Assembly (NCBI RefSeq): GCF_024494685.1
Contig: NZ_JANHDM010000009.1
Location: 62,001-126,000 of the forward strand
DNA length: 64,000 nucleotides
Source of the DNA: Halorubrum rubrum
GTDB lineage: Archaea > Halobacteriota > Halobacteria > Halobacteriales > Haloferacaceae
Reading direction: 5' to 3'
Positions 7,215-15,165 of the stretch are shown one piece after another (position 1 is the stretch's first letter; the number at the start of each line of letters is the position of its first letter). Made by a program: the position numbers and the translations under genes. The notes beneath the pieces are model-generated. The model made no database searches. It was given only the letters and a program-made list of their open reading frames with translations, and had not been told where the DNA came from.

Positions 7215-8924
7215 TCAGTCGTCGTCGGACTCGACGGCGGATCCGGCCCGCGATTCGGCCTGTGACCCGGAGCCGCCCTCGGATCCGTACAGCACGGTCT
7301 CGTTCTGGAAGAGCACCTGGTCGTAGTTCTCGCCGAAGTCCTTGATCAGCGCCAGCATCGCGAGGAGGCAGACGAAGGCGAACGGCGTGCCGGTGATGAT
7401 CGCCGCCTGCTGGAGCGTCTCCGCGCTGTCGCTGCCGCCGAGGATCATCAATATCGCCGCGGTCATCCCAAGGACGACGCCCCAGAAGATCCGGTTGATG
7501 TTCGACGGCTCCGCCTTTCCCCCGGTCGTCATCATCGAGACGGCGAGCGTCGAGGAGTCCGCCGACGTGACGAAGAAGGTCGTCACGAGGACCATGAACG
7601 CGTAGATCAGCACGGATCCGATCGGGATCGTCATCGACGCCCCGCCGAGGTTCAACGTGAAGTTCAGCGCCTCGAAGAGGATGAATCCGGACACCTCGGG
7701 GCCGGCCTCGCCGGCTATCACCGCGCCGAAGTCGGCGATGCCGTTGTGCTGTGCCCAGACCGCGGTGCCGCCGACGAACGTGAACCACGGGATGGTCGCA
7801 CCGGAGGTCGCGACGATCCCCGTGAACGCGACCTCGCGGACGGTCCGTCCCTTGGAGATCCGCGCGATGAACAGCCCCGCGAAGGGCGACCACGAGAGCG
7901 CCCACGCCCAGTAGAACACCGTCCACGCGTTGATCCATCCGGTCGCACCGGTATCGCCCGCACCCAGTGGCCCCGCACCGGTGAAGAGGCTCATCGAGAC
8001 GAAATCGGAGATCATCCCGCCGAACGCCTGGGTGCCGAGAAGCAGGAGGAACAGCGTCGGGCCCACGACGAACGTCACGAACATGAGCACGACGAAGAGG
8101 ATCATGTTGAAATTCGAAAGTCGGCGGATCCCCTTGTCGACCCCGAGCACCATCGAGGTCGTGAAAAGCAGAGTCATCGTGGTGACGACGAGCAGGATGC
8201 CGAGATCGCCCATGTTGATCCCCCACTGGTAGTCGAGGCCGGTGACGAACTGGCTCCCGATGAAGCCGAGCGACGTGGCGACGCCGCCGATCGTCGCGAA
8301 GACGGCGAGGACGTCGACGACCTTCGCGAGCGGGCCGTCGAGGTTGTCGGCACCGAGGATCGGCGTGAGCGCGGAGGAGACGCGCAGCGGGACGTTCTCG
8401 TAGTTGTACGCGAAGTAACCGATCGCGATGCCCATGATGGTGAACACCGCGAGCTGCGGCAGCGCCCAGTGGAACAGCGTCTGCTGGACGGCGATCGTCA
8501 TCGCCTCGGCCGTTCCGCCCTCGACGTTACTGAAGAGCGGCGAGGGGTTGCTGTAGTAGAACAGCGCCTCGGTCGGCCCCCAGAACACGACACCGGCCGC
8601 GAAGCCCGCCGAGTACAGCATCGCGAAAAACGAGAGGAAACTGTACTCCGGGGGTTCGTCGCCGAGCTTGATACCGCCCCACGGCCCCACGATCAGGAAG
8701 AGGAGGAACAAGACGATCAGGAACACGATCAACATCAGCGCCCAGTTGAACGCGCCGAGAAGCTGGTCGTTCAGCGACGAGATGCCGTTCTCGACGGTCG
8801 ACGGACTGATGAAGAACGCGACGATCACGCCCAGAGTTATCAGCGCGCCGAACGCGAAGACGACCGGGTCGATCTCCTCGAGGAACGCCGTGACCGGGCT
8901 CTCTGACTCCTCCGCGTCGCTCAC
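7215..8924 (-). CDS. BCCT-family compatible-solute transporter
   Basis: Secondary carrier of the betaine/carnitine/choline/ectoine family in the cytoplasmic membrane, most likely importing ectoine or glycine betaine with sodium. The 569-residue protein has 12 hydrophobic segments and the hallmark block of segment 8, WALSWSPFAGLFIARISKGRTVREV. Segment 3 reads YSAGFAAGVVFWGPTEALFYY, lacking the GMGIG glycine motif of BetP. Both termini are acidic and Ser-rich. The start is GTG at 8924, backed by a ribosome site GGGGGTGATCC; TATA-like CATTTATG near 9045-9052 lies upstream with the shared palindrome just beyond. Carrier substrate is inferred from the neighbouring catabolic genes. Confidence 0.88.
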   Translation of the reverse strand: MSDAEESESPVTAFLEEIDPVVFAFGALITLGVIVAFFISPSTVENGISSLNDQLLGAFNWALMLIVFLIVLFLLFLIVGPWGGIKLGDEPPEYSFLSFFAMLYSAGFAAGVVFWGPTEALFYYSNPSPLFSNVEGGTAEAMTIAVQQTLFHWALPQLAVFTIMGIAIGYFAYNYENVPLRVSSALTPILGADNLDGPLAKVVDVLAVFATIGGVATSLGFIGSQFVTGLDYQWGINMGDLGILLVVTTMTLLFTTSMVLGVDKGIRRLSNFNMILFVVLMFVTFVVGPTLFLLLLGTQAFGGMISDFVSMSLFTGAGPLGAGDTGATGWINAWTVFYWAWALSWSPFAGLFIARISKGRTVREVAFTGIVATSGATIPWFTFVGGTAVWAQHNGIADFGAVIAGEAGPEVSGFILFEALNFTLNLGGASMTIPIGSVLIYAFMVLVTTFFVTSADSSTLAVSMMTTGGKAEPSNINRIFWGVVLGMTAAILMILGGSDSAETLQQAAIITGTPFAFVCLLAMLALIKDFGENYDQVLFQNETVLYGSEGGSGSQAESRAGSAVESDDD

Positions 8925-9061
8925 ACGGGATCACCCCCATCGGGCCGTCTCGAACTCGGGCGCTCGCGACGGTCGTCGTCCGATCCCCCCCGCCGGCCGA
9001 CTGTCGTGATACGTGATAGCACAGTCCGCTTGTCGAATCGTCCTCACATAAATGTTGTCTT

Positions 9062-9093
9062 TTTTCGTATTCGTAGTACACGGTTGTTGTGTA
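9062..9093 (+). promoter_or_regulatory. Shared element and palindrome between BCCT and deacetylase-fold genes
   Basis: The 21-bp element ends at 9082 (CGTATTCGTAGTACACG) and overlaps the palindrome TACACG-GTTGT-TGTGTA (9077-9093), which extends by one G/C pair on each side. It lies in the divergent region between the BCCT gene and the gene at 9313, just upstream of the BCCT TATA box as read on the minus strand. Confidence 0.65.
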
Positions 9094-9312
9094 CACTTCG
9101 TGCCAACGGGGAGGAACCGACGCTCGATGGCGGGAACTCCCGATCACCGCTCGGACGCCGTGATCTTTTCACAGCTCCCACGAAAGCGAACCCGTGCGAC
9201 ACACGACACACGCGTCGTCCGAAGGGACGACCGCCGGAACGAGGCCGAACCGAACGGGGGCGAGCGCGCCCGAACCGAACCCGTCCGACCGCTCGCGTGA
9301 GGGGACGGGACG

Positions 9313-10488
9313 ATGACTGTCGAACGAACGACGAACGGCGGAGGCGACGCCGAGATGGCCGTCTTCTGGCACGAGCGCATGCTGGACCACGAGCAGCCGG
9401 CGGGGGCGTTCAAACACCCGTCGACGCCGATCGTTGCCGCCGACGAGACGCACCCGGACCGTCGCGAGCGCGTCGAGAACATCGTGGCGACGGTGGAACA
9501 CGGCTTCCCCGAGGAGAGTCGCTTCGTCGAGCCCGAACGGGCGAGCAGGGAGGCGATCGAGCGCGTCCACGACGCCGAGTACGTGGACTGGCTCGAGGCG
9601 TTCTGCGCCGACGGCGGCGGCCGGATCGGTCGGACGACCACCGGGGCGAACGAGGCGACGTACGACGCGGCGCGGGTCGCCGCGGGGGCCGCGGTCGCCG
9701 CCGCCGACCACGCGCTGTCGGACCGACCGGGAGTCCCGTACGCGCTCTGCCGCCCGAGCGGTCACCACGCCCAGCCGACCCAGGCGGACGGGTTCTGCTT
9801 CCTCAACAACGCGGCCGTCGCCGCCGCCGACGCGCTCGCGACCGACGGGGTCGACCGGGTCGCGATCGTCGACTGGGACGTCCACCACGGCAACGGGACC
9901 CAGGAGGTCTTCTACGACCGCGACGACGTCCTCCTCGTGAGCGCTCACCACGACCACGGCTCGTGGTCCGAGTACCACCCGCAGGAGGGGTCGCTTTCGG
10001 AGGACGGCGAGGGCGACGGAAGGGGGTACACGGTGAACGTTCCGCTCCCGCCCGGCACGGGCGACCGCGGGTACGAGCGCCTGTTCGAGGACGTCGTCGA
10101 GCCGATCGTCCGGTCGTACGACCCCGACCTCGTCCTCGTGAGCGCCGGGCAGGACGCGGGCACGGTCGACCCCAACGGCCGAAACCTCGTCACCCGCGGC
10201 GGGTTCCGGACGCTTGGCTCGCGGGTCCGCGCGCTCGCCGACGACGTCGCTGACGGCCGCCTGGCGCTGATCCAGGAGGGCGGCTACCAGCCGTCGCACC
10301 TCTCGTTCGCCACCCTCGGCGTCCTCGAGGGCGTCCTCGATCGGCTCGTCGACCTGGAGGGGTACGGTCACGACGACCCGATGGCGTGGCTCGACGAGCC
10401 GACGGCACTCGTCGACGAGTGGCTCGACGAGGCGATCGACCACCACCGAACGCACTGGCCGGTCCTGGCGGAACCCGTCGAGCGGTAA
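9313..10488 (+). CDS. Histone-deacetylase-fold amidohydrolase (acetylpolyamine/acetoin-utilisation type)
   Basis: Zinc amidohydrolase of the class II HDAC superfamily, removing acetyl groups from amines. In 391 residues it has the catalytic pair RPSGHHAQPTQADGFCFLNNAA (HH at 151-152), the zinc-binding VDWDVHHGNGTQ (186-197; D189, H191), a third zinc aspartate in VSAGQDAGTVDP (usual family form SAGFDA), and the late tyrosine in EGGYQP. It starts 388 bp after the BCCT start, with the shared element in between. It could be the true deacetylase for N-acetyl-diaminobutyrate, or act on acetylated polyamines. A second in-frame ATG at 9355 is possible, since the family fold starts there. Confidence 0.87.
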   Translation: MTVERTTNGGGDAEMAVFWHERMLDHEQPAGAFKHPSTPIVAADETHPDRRERVENIVATVEHGFPEESRFVEPERASREAIERVHDAEYVDWLEAFCADGGGRIGRTTTGANEATYDAARVAAGAAVAAADHALSDRPGVPYALCRPSGHHAQPTQADGFCFLNNAAVAAADALATDGVDRVAIVDWDVHHGNGTQEVFYDRDDVLLVSAHHDHGSWSEYHPQEGSLSEDGEGDGRGYTVNVPLPPGTGDRGYERLFEDVVEPIVRSYDPDLVLVSAGQDAGTVDPNGRNLVTRGGFRTLGSRVRALADDVADGRLALIQEGGYQPSHLSFATLGVLEGVLDRLVDLEGYGHDDPMAWLDEPTALVDEWLDEAIDHHRTHWPVLAEPVER

Positions 10489-10518
10489 CGCCACGCCGAC
10501 GGCTCCCGTTAGCTGCCG

Positions 10519-11400
10519 TTACCGACCGCCCGAGCCCTCCCGTCGCGCCGTGAACCGGTCGAACGCCGCGTCGCCGACCGCCGCGACCGCGTCGCCCGCG
10601 TCGCCGCCGTTCCCCGCGCGCGTCGCGAACGCCGCGAACACGAGCGGCGGCGTCTCGGCGTCGTCGGCCCGAACGACGCCCGCGTCCAGCGCCGCCGTCG
10701 GGAGGCCGCCGGTCTTGTGTGCGATCGGCGTCCCGTACGGGAGGTAGCGGGCGAAGAGCGAGGCGTCCTTCTGCTCGTCGAGCGGTACGCGGAGCCGCTC
10801 GTACGCCGCCGGCGAGAGCGTCGCCTCGTGAACCAGGTCGGCGAAGAAACGGGCGCAGTCGGCCGGCGTGGTGACGTTCGCCGGTCCGTTCTCCGGGATC
10901 TCGCCGAGCGGCTCGAAGTCGTGTCCCTCGAGCGTCGCCATCATCTTCCGGCGGAGCCGCGTGTCGGCCATGTCGAGCCGAGCCGCGGCCGCCTCGATCC
11001 GCTCCGCGCCGAGCTCGTCGATCAGCTGGTTGGTCGCGGCGTTGTCACTGATCGCGATCATCGCCCGCGCGAGGTCCTCGAGCGACGGGGTCGGGCCCTC
11101 GAGCAGGTGGAGGATGCCGCTGCCGCCGACGCGGTTCTCCGTCGCGATCGATCGGGGCGCCGAGAGGCCGTCGAGCCGCCCGTCGTACTCCTCGTAGAGG
11201 GCGTAGAGTATCGGGAGCTTGATCACGCTCGCGGCGACGAACGTCTCGTCCGCGTTCCGCCGGTGGAGCACGTCGAACGCGTCCGGCCCCCGCGGCACGC
11301 CGAGGAACACGCCGAGCCGGCCGTCGAACCCGTCGGCGATCGCGTCGATCGCGCGAGCGAGGTCGGCGTCGGTCTCGACGGCCGGTCGGTCGGACCTCAT
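10519..11400 (-). CDS. Serine hydrolase of the class A beta-lactamase fold
   Basis: A 293-residue protein with the full active-site set of penicillin-recognising enzymes: SVIK (S58, K61), SDN (118-120) and HKTGG (228-232). An Ala-rich region between SDN and KTG could form the omega loop (PENGPANVTTP), though the classic glutamate motif EPELN is not evident. There is no signal peptide, so it is probably cytoplasmic. The ATG overlaps the TGA of the upstream M42 peptidase gene by 4 bp (ATGA), showing translational coupling. Archaea have no murein, so the substrate is likely a peptide or amide other than cell wall; hydrolysis of beta-lactams is possible but unproven. Confidence 0.8.
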   Translation of the reverse strand: MRSDRPAVETDADLARAIDAIADGFDGRLGVFLGVPRGPDAFDVLHRRNADETFVAASVIKLPILYALYEEYDGRLDGLSAPRSIATENRVGGSGILHLLEGPTPSLEDLARAMIAISDNAATNQLIDELGAERIEAAAARLDMADTRLRRKMMATLEGHDFEPLGEIPENGPANVTTPADCARFFADLVHEATLSPAAYERLRVPLDEQKDASLFARYLPYGTPIAHKTGGLPTAALDAGVVRADDAETPPLVFAAFATRAGNGGDAGDAVAAVGDAAFDRFTARREGSGGR

Positions 11401-12476
11401 CCGTGTCGGACCTCGTCCCGTCCGGGAAACGGCGTCCGGATCGCCTCGGCGAGCGCGCGCGTCGCGTCGTTGGCGTCCGCGAGCGAGAGCGTCTCGACCG
11501 GCGAGTGCGTGTACCGACAGGGGACCGCGACCGCCCCGGCGTGACGGCCGCCGCGGACGCTCTGAAACTCCGTCGCGTCCGTCGTTCCGCGGAGCATCAC
11601 TGCCTCCTGGACCGACACGCCGGCCGCGTCCGCGGCTTCCGTGAGCCAGGAGCGCGTCCGCCGGTCGACGAGGAGCCCGCCGAACAGGTACTCGGAGGTG
11701 CCGTCGCCGAACTCGACGACCGGGCCGCCACCGACGGCGACCTCCGGTCGGCCGTCGACCCCCGTGGGGTAGTCGTTCGCGGGGAAGACCTCGAGCGCGA
11801 CCGCCACGTCCGGGTCCACGCCGTGACCCGCAGCGCGCGCCCCGCGGAGCCCGACCTCCTCTTGAACCGTGGCGACGTAGTGAACCGTCGCGTCGGCGTC
11901 CTCCTCGCGGGCGATCGCGAGCAGCATCGCGAGCGCGACGCGGTCGTCGAGCGCCCGCCCCGCGATCCGGTCGTTCGCCAGCCGCATCACCGTCCGATCC
12001 CACGTCGCGTGGTCACCCGGCTCCACGTCGAGGGCCGCGACCTCCGACCGGTTCGTCGCCCCCACGTCGACGACGAGGTCCTCCGCGAGCGACTCCCGCT
12101 CCTCGTCGGTCATGCGGTGGCGCGACTTCGGACCGATCACGCCGGGAACGGCCTCCGGTCCGACGCGAACCCCCTGACCGGGGAGGTTTCCCTTGTAGTG
12201 TCCGCCCAGCATCACGAACTCCAGAAAGCCCTCCTCGGTGATCGAGTCGACGAGCAGCGCGAGCTCGTCGGTGTGGGCCGCGAACATCAGTTCGGGGGCG
12301 TCGGGATCGCCCTCGCTCGTCGCGACGAGGTTACCCATCGGGTCACGCGAGACGGCGTCGACGTGCGGTTCGACGAGTTCCTCGAAGACCGCGGCGACGG
12401 GGTACTCGTCGCCGGGAGGTCCGCGCGTGGAAACCAGCCGTTCGACGTCCGCGAACTCGACCGTCGGTTCGGACAT
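11397..12476 (-). CDS. M42-family aminopeptidase/endoglucanase-type metallopeptidase
   Basis: Cytoplasmic dinuclear-metal aminopeptidase of the M42 (TET/FrvX) family, 359 residues. Visible: metal histidine in FAAHTDELALLV, bridging aspartate in GRALDDRVA, catalytic glutamates in VQEEVGLRGA, acid ligand region EVFPANDYP, and final histidine in CRYTHSPVETL. The PDZ-like insertion domain with GVIGPKSRHRMTDEER lies in the middle, as in the family. The start at 12476 is the first Met that precedes the conserved N-terminus. It is the first gene of a two-gene operon with the beta-lactamase-fold gene. Confidence 0.9.
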   Translation of the reverse strand: MSEPTVEFADVERLVSTRGPPGDEYPVAAVFEELVEPHVDAVSRDPMGNLVATSEGDPDAPELMFAAHTDELALLVDSITEEGFLEFVMLGGHYKGNLPGQGVRVGPEAVPGVIGPKSRHRMTDEERESLAEDLVVDVGATNRSEVAALDVEPGDHATWDRTVMRLANDRIAGRALDDRVALAMLLAIAREEDADATVHYVATVQEEVGLRGARAAGHGVDPDVAVALEVFPANDYPTGVDGRPEVAVGGGPVVEFGDGTSEYLFGGLLVDRRTRSWLTEAADAAGVSVQEAVMLRGTTDATEFQSVRGGRHAGAVAVPCRYTHSPVETLSLADANDATRALAEAIRTPFPGRDEVRHG

Positions 12477-12586
12477 GTCGCGACGCTCCCGGCGGAGCGG
12501 CATAACGCCTCGGGAAGGGGTCACGCGGTGCCGGGTCCCGGCCGTAGGTTCGAGTTCGACTCCCGCGGGCTCCCGGTTCGCCAGCC

Positions 12587-13096
12587 TCAGCGGTCCAGCC
12601 GATGGTGTGTCACGGCCGCGACGCCCGACTTCGTCGTGTCGAGCGTCGCCACGTGAAAGGCGTCGTCCGCGCCGTCGACCGGGATCGGGAGCCCGCCGGG
12701 GTTCACCCGCACGGTGCCGTCCCGTTCCTCGGCCCCGTGTGCGTGGGTGTGACCGTGGAGGACGTAGTCGTAGTCGCCGCAGTCGACGAGCGCGTCGACG
12801 ACGACCTCGCTCGTCCCATGGGTGACGGCGACGTCGACGGCGTCGAACGGGAGCGTCCCGGCCTCGCCGAGGTAGGTCCCGAACGAGTTCACCGTGGACT
12901 CCACCGCCCACTCGCCGTCGTTGTTGCCGCGGACGGCGTGGAAGTCGACCCCGGCGTCGAAGGGGGTCACGGAGAAGGGGGCGACGAAGTCGCCACAGTG
13001 GACGATCGCGTCGACGCCTTTCGATTCGAACAGGTCGACCGCCGCCTCGACGGCGGCGAGGTCGTCGTGGGTGTCGGAGACGATGCCGACGAGCAT
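12587..13096 (-). CDS. YfcE-type metallophosphoesterase
   Basis: Small (169 residues) calcineurin-like phosphodiesterase. All metal motifs are present in order: SDTH (7-10), HCGDF, RGNNDGE, VTHGTSE and LHGHTHAHG. This compact form without extra domains matches YfcE/MJ0936 phosphodiesterases, usually manganese- or nickel-dependent with unknown natural substrate. It stands alone between the M42 peptidase and a small membrane protein on the same strand. Confidence 0.93.
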   Translation of the reverse strand: MLVGIVSDTHDDLAAVEAAVDLFESKGVDAIVHCGDFVAPFSVTPFDAGVDFHAVRGNNDGEWAVESTVNSFGTYLGEAGTLPFDAVDVAVTHGTSEVVVDALVDCGDYDYVLHGHTHAHGAEERDGTVRVNPGGLPIPVDGADDAFHVATLDTTKSGVAAVTHHRLDR

Positions 13097-13190
13097 GCTC
13101 GCCGGTACGCGCGCGGCGATGAAAAGCCACCGGGGTGGCGCGAGCGGGGGTCGCGAGCGCCCCCGCCGATCACGCCGCGGACCCGACCGA

Positions 13191-13631
13191 TCACGCGTCG
13201 ACGGTCTCTACCGAGCCGTCGCCGCTTCCGTCGTCCCCGCTCCGACGCCGGCGACGCCTCCGGAACTCGCGGAGGGCCACGAGGGCGTACGTCGCTCCGA
13301 CGGCCCTGAACACCGGCGTCGAGCGGTCCGCCCACCGGACGTCGTCCGGCTCCTCGTACAGGAGCCGGGCGGCGAACGCGCGGTACGCCCTCGGGACCGC
13401 GAACACGACGAGGCCGAAGACGCCGGTGACGTTCACCAGCCACGCGTAGGCGCGACCGCCGAGCAGGCCGGCGGCGACCGCGAGGACGCCCTCGGCGCGG
13501 ACCGCCGATCCGACCCACGGCTTCGCCTCCGATCCGGCCTCCTCGAGCACGACAGTCTCGAAGGCGTCGACCGCTCGGTCCGGGAACAGCGCGGCGAGGG
13601 CTCCGACGAGTCCGAGGATCGCTCGTATCAT
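13191..13631 (-). CDS. Small membrane protein of unknown function
   Basis: A 146-residue protein with an N-terminal hydrophobic segment, a longer central hydrophobic pair (about residues 45-85), and a basic patch (REFRRRRRRRS) followed by an acidic Ser/Gly tail. The start at 13631 is chosen for its ribosome site (CGGAGGAACG just upstream); the frame is open a further 48 nt. I do not recognise a family. Confidence 0.7.
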   Translation of the reverse strand: MIRAILGLVGALAALFPDRAVDAFETVVLEEAGSEAKPWVGSAVRAEGVLAVAAGLLGGRAYAWLVNVTGVFGLVVFAVPRAYRAFAARLLYEEPDDVRWADRSTPVFRAVGATYALVALREFRRRRRRRSGDDGSGDGSVETVDA

Positions 13632-13734
13632 ACGCGTTCCTCCGGCCCGGCGCGGCAAAGCGACTCCGATCGTTCTCACTCCCCGAGAGCGGTGGTTCGC
13701 TCGGCGGGACGGATCGGCCGACGGTTCGCGCCGA

Positions 13735-15165
13735 CTACTCCTCGTCGAGCGCCTGCCAGGAGAGCCGCGGGTTCCGCGCGGCCCCGACCTGGTCGATCCG
13801 GGCGGCGGCGGTGCGGTTCGGCGCGGTCTCCAGCGCCTCGTCGGCGTCGGCGTACGCGAGGTCGAACGCCTCCGCGAGGTCGTCGAGCGAGGACCGGTTC
13901 TCGATCTCCGTCGGCTCCGTCAACATCGCCTCGGGCACCATCTCGGGCCACTTCGTCGTCGGCGGGTGGACGCCGAAATCGAGCATCCGCTTTGCCACGT
14001 CGGCGGCGTCGCGGTCGCCCGCGGTCGCCGCGAACTCGTGGTGGAACGGCCCGTGGGGGACCGCGAGGTCGATCCGCTCGGCGAGGTAGTTCGCGTTGAG
14101 CACGGCCTTCGCCGCGGCGTCACGGAGCCCGCCGTCGCCGAGGCGCGCGATGTACGCGTACGCCTTGACCAACACGAGCCAGTTGCCCTCGAAGCCGTGG
14201 ACCTTCCCGATCGACTCGGCGGGCTCGAAGCGCTCGTACCCCTTCTCACCGTTCGTCTCGCGGACCCGCGGGCTCGGGAGGAACTCGGCCAACTCCTCGG
14301 TGACGCCGACGGGTCCCGCGCCCGGTCCGCCGCCGCCGTGGGGCGTCGCGAACGTCTTGTGGACGTTGTAGTGCATCACGTCGAACCCCATGTCGCCGGG
14401 GCGGCCGCGCCCGAGCAGCGCGTTGAGGTTCGCCCCGTCGTAGTAGAGCAGTCCGCCCGCGTCGTGGACGACGTCGGCGATCGCCGCGATGTCGCGCTCG
14501 AAGAGTCCGACCGTGTTCGGGTTCGTGAGCATCAAGGCGGCGGTCTCGTCGCCGACGGCGGCCTCCAGCGCCTCCAGATCGACGCGGCCGTCCTCGCCGG
14601 AGGGGAGTTCGACCACGTCGTAGCCGGCGGTCGCGGCGGTCGCGAAGTTGGTCCCATGTGCGGACGCCGGGATAACCACCTCCGAGCGGTCGTTGCCGTG
14701 ATGGTCGTGATACGCCTTCGCGATCAGGATCCCCGTGAACTCGCCGGCCGCGCCCGCGGGCGGCTGGAGCGTGACCGCGTCCATGCCGCCGATGTCGGCG
14801 AGGAACTCCTGGAGCCGGTACTGTAACTCCAGGTTCCCCTGGACCGACCGGTCCGGCCGGTCGGGATGGACCGCCGCGTTCGGGTCCGCGGCGACGTCCT
14901 CGGTGAACTTCGGGTTGTACTTCATCGTACAGCTCCCGAGCGGGTACGGTCCCGAGTCGATCGCCCAGTTCATCTGCGAGAGCCGGGTGTAGTGTCGGGC
15001 GATCTCCGGCTCCGACGGGGCGGGAAGCGTGAGCTCCTCGCGGGTCAGCTCGTCGGGTAACGGCGACTCCTCCCGTACGTCGACCGTCTCCTCGCCCTTC
15101 TCGGAGAGCAGCGGTTCGTGAACCGCCTCACCCTCGCGCGTGTAGTCGGCCTGGTCGTGGATCAC
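13735..15165 (-). CDS. gcvPB: Glycine dehydrogenase (decarboxylating) subunit 2
   Basis: C-terminal half of the split P-protein, which carries the PLP lysine and decarboxylates glycine onto lipoylated GcvH. 476 residues with the PLP motif NVHKTFATPHGGGGPG. It starts with GTG immediately after the TGA of gcvPA, and a near-perfect archaeal ribosome site GAGGAGGTGATC lies inside the end of gcvPA, so the two are translationally coupled. The two-subunit arrangement is typical of archaea and Gram-positive bacteria. Confidence 0.97.
   Translation of the reverse strand: MIHDQADYTREGEAVHEPLLSEKGEETVDVREESPLPDELTREELTLPAPSEPEIARHYTRLSQMNWAIDSGPYPLGSCTMKYNPKFTEDVAADPNAAVHPDRPDRSVQGNLELQYRLQEFLADIGGMDAVTLQPPAGAAGEFTGILIAKAYHDHHGNDRSEVVIPASAHGTNFATAATAGYDVVELPSGEDGRVDLEALEAAVGDETAALMLTNPNTVGLFERDIAAIADVVHDAGGLLYYDGANLNALLGRGRPGDMGFDVMHYNVHKTFATPHGGGGPGAGPVGVTEELAEFLPSPRVRETNGEKGYERFEPAESIGKVHGFEGNWLVLVKAYAYIARLGDGGLRDAAAKAVLNANYLAERIDLAVPHGPFHHEFAATAGDRDAADVAKRMLDFGVHPPTTKWPEMVPEAMLTEPTEIENRSSLDDLAEAFDLAYADADEALETAPNRTAAARIDQVGAARNPRLSWQALDEE

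Noticed and set aside
9052-9300. 82-residue frame upstream of the HDAC-fold gene
   Set aside because: Overlaps the operator region, has no ribosome site or family pattern, and includes obvious non-coding composition.
10519-12003. Beta-lactamase-fold gene starting far upstream at 12003
   Set aside because: The extra 200 residues are the shadow of the M42 gene; the coupled ATGA start at 11400 precedes the conserved protein.
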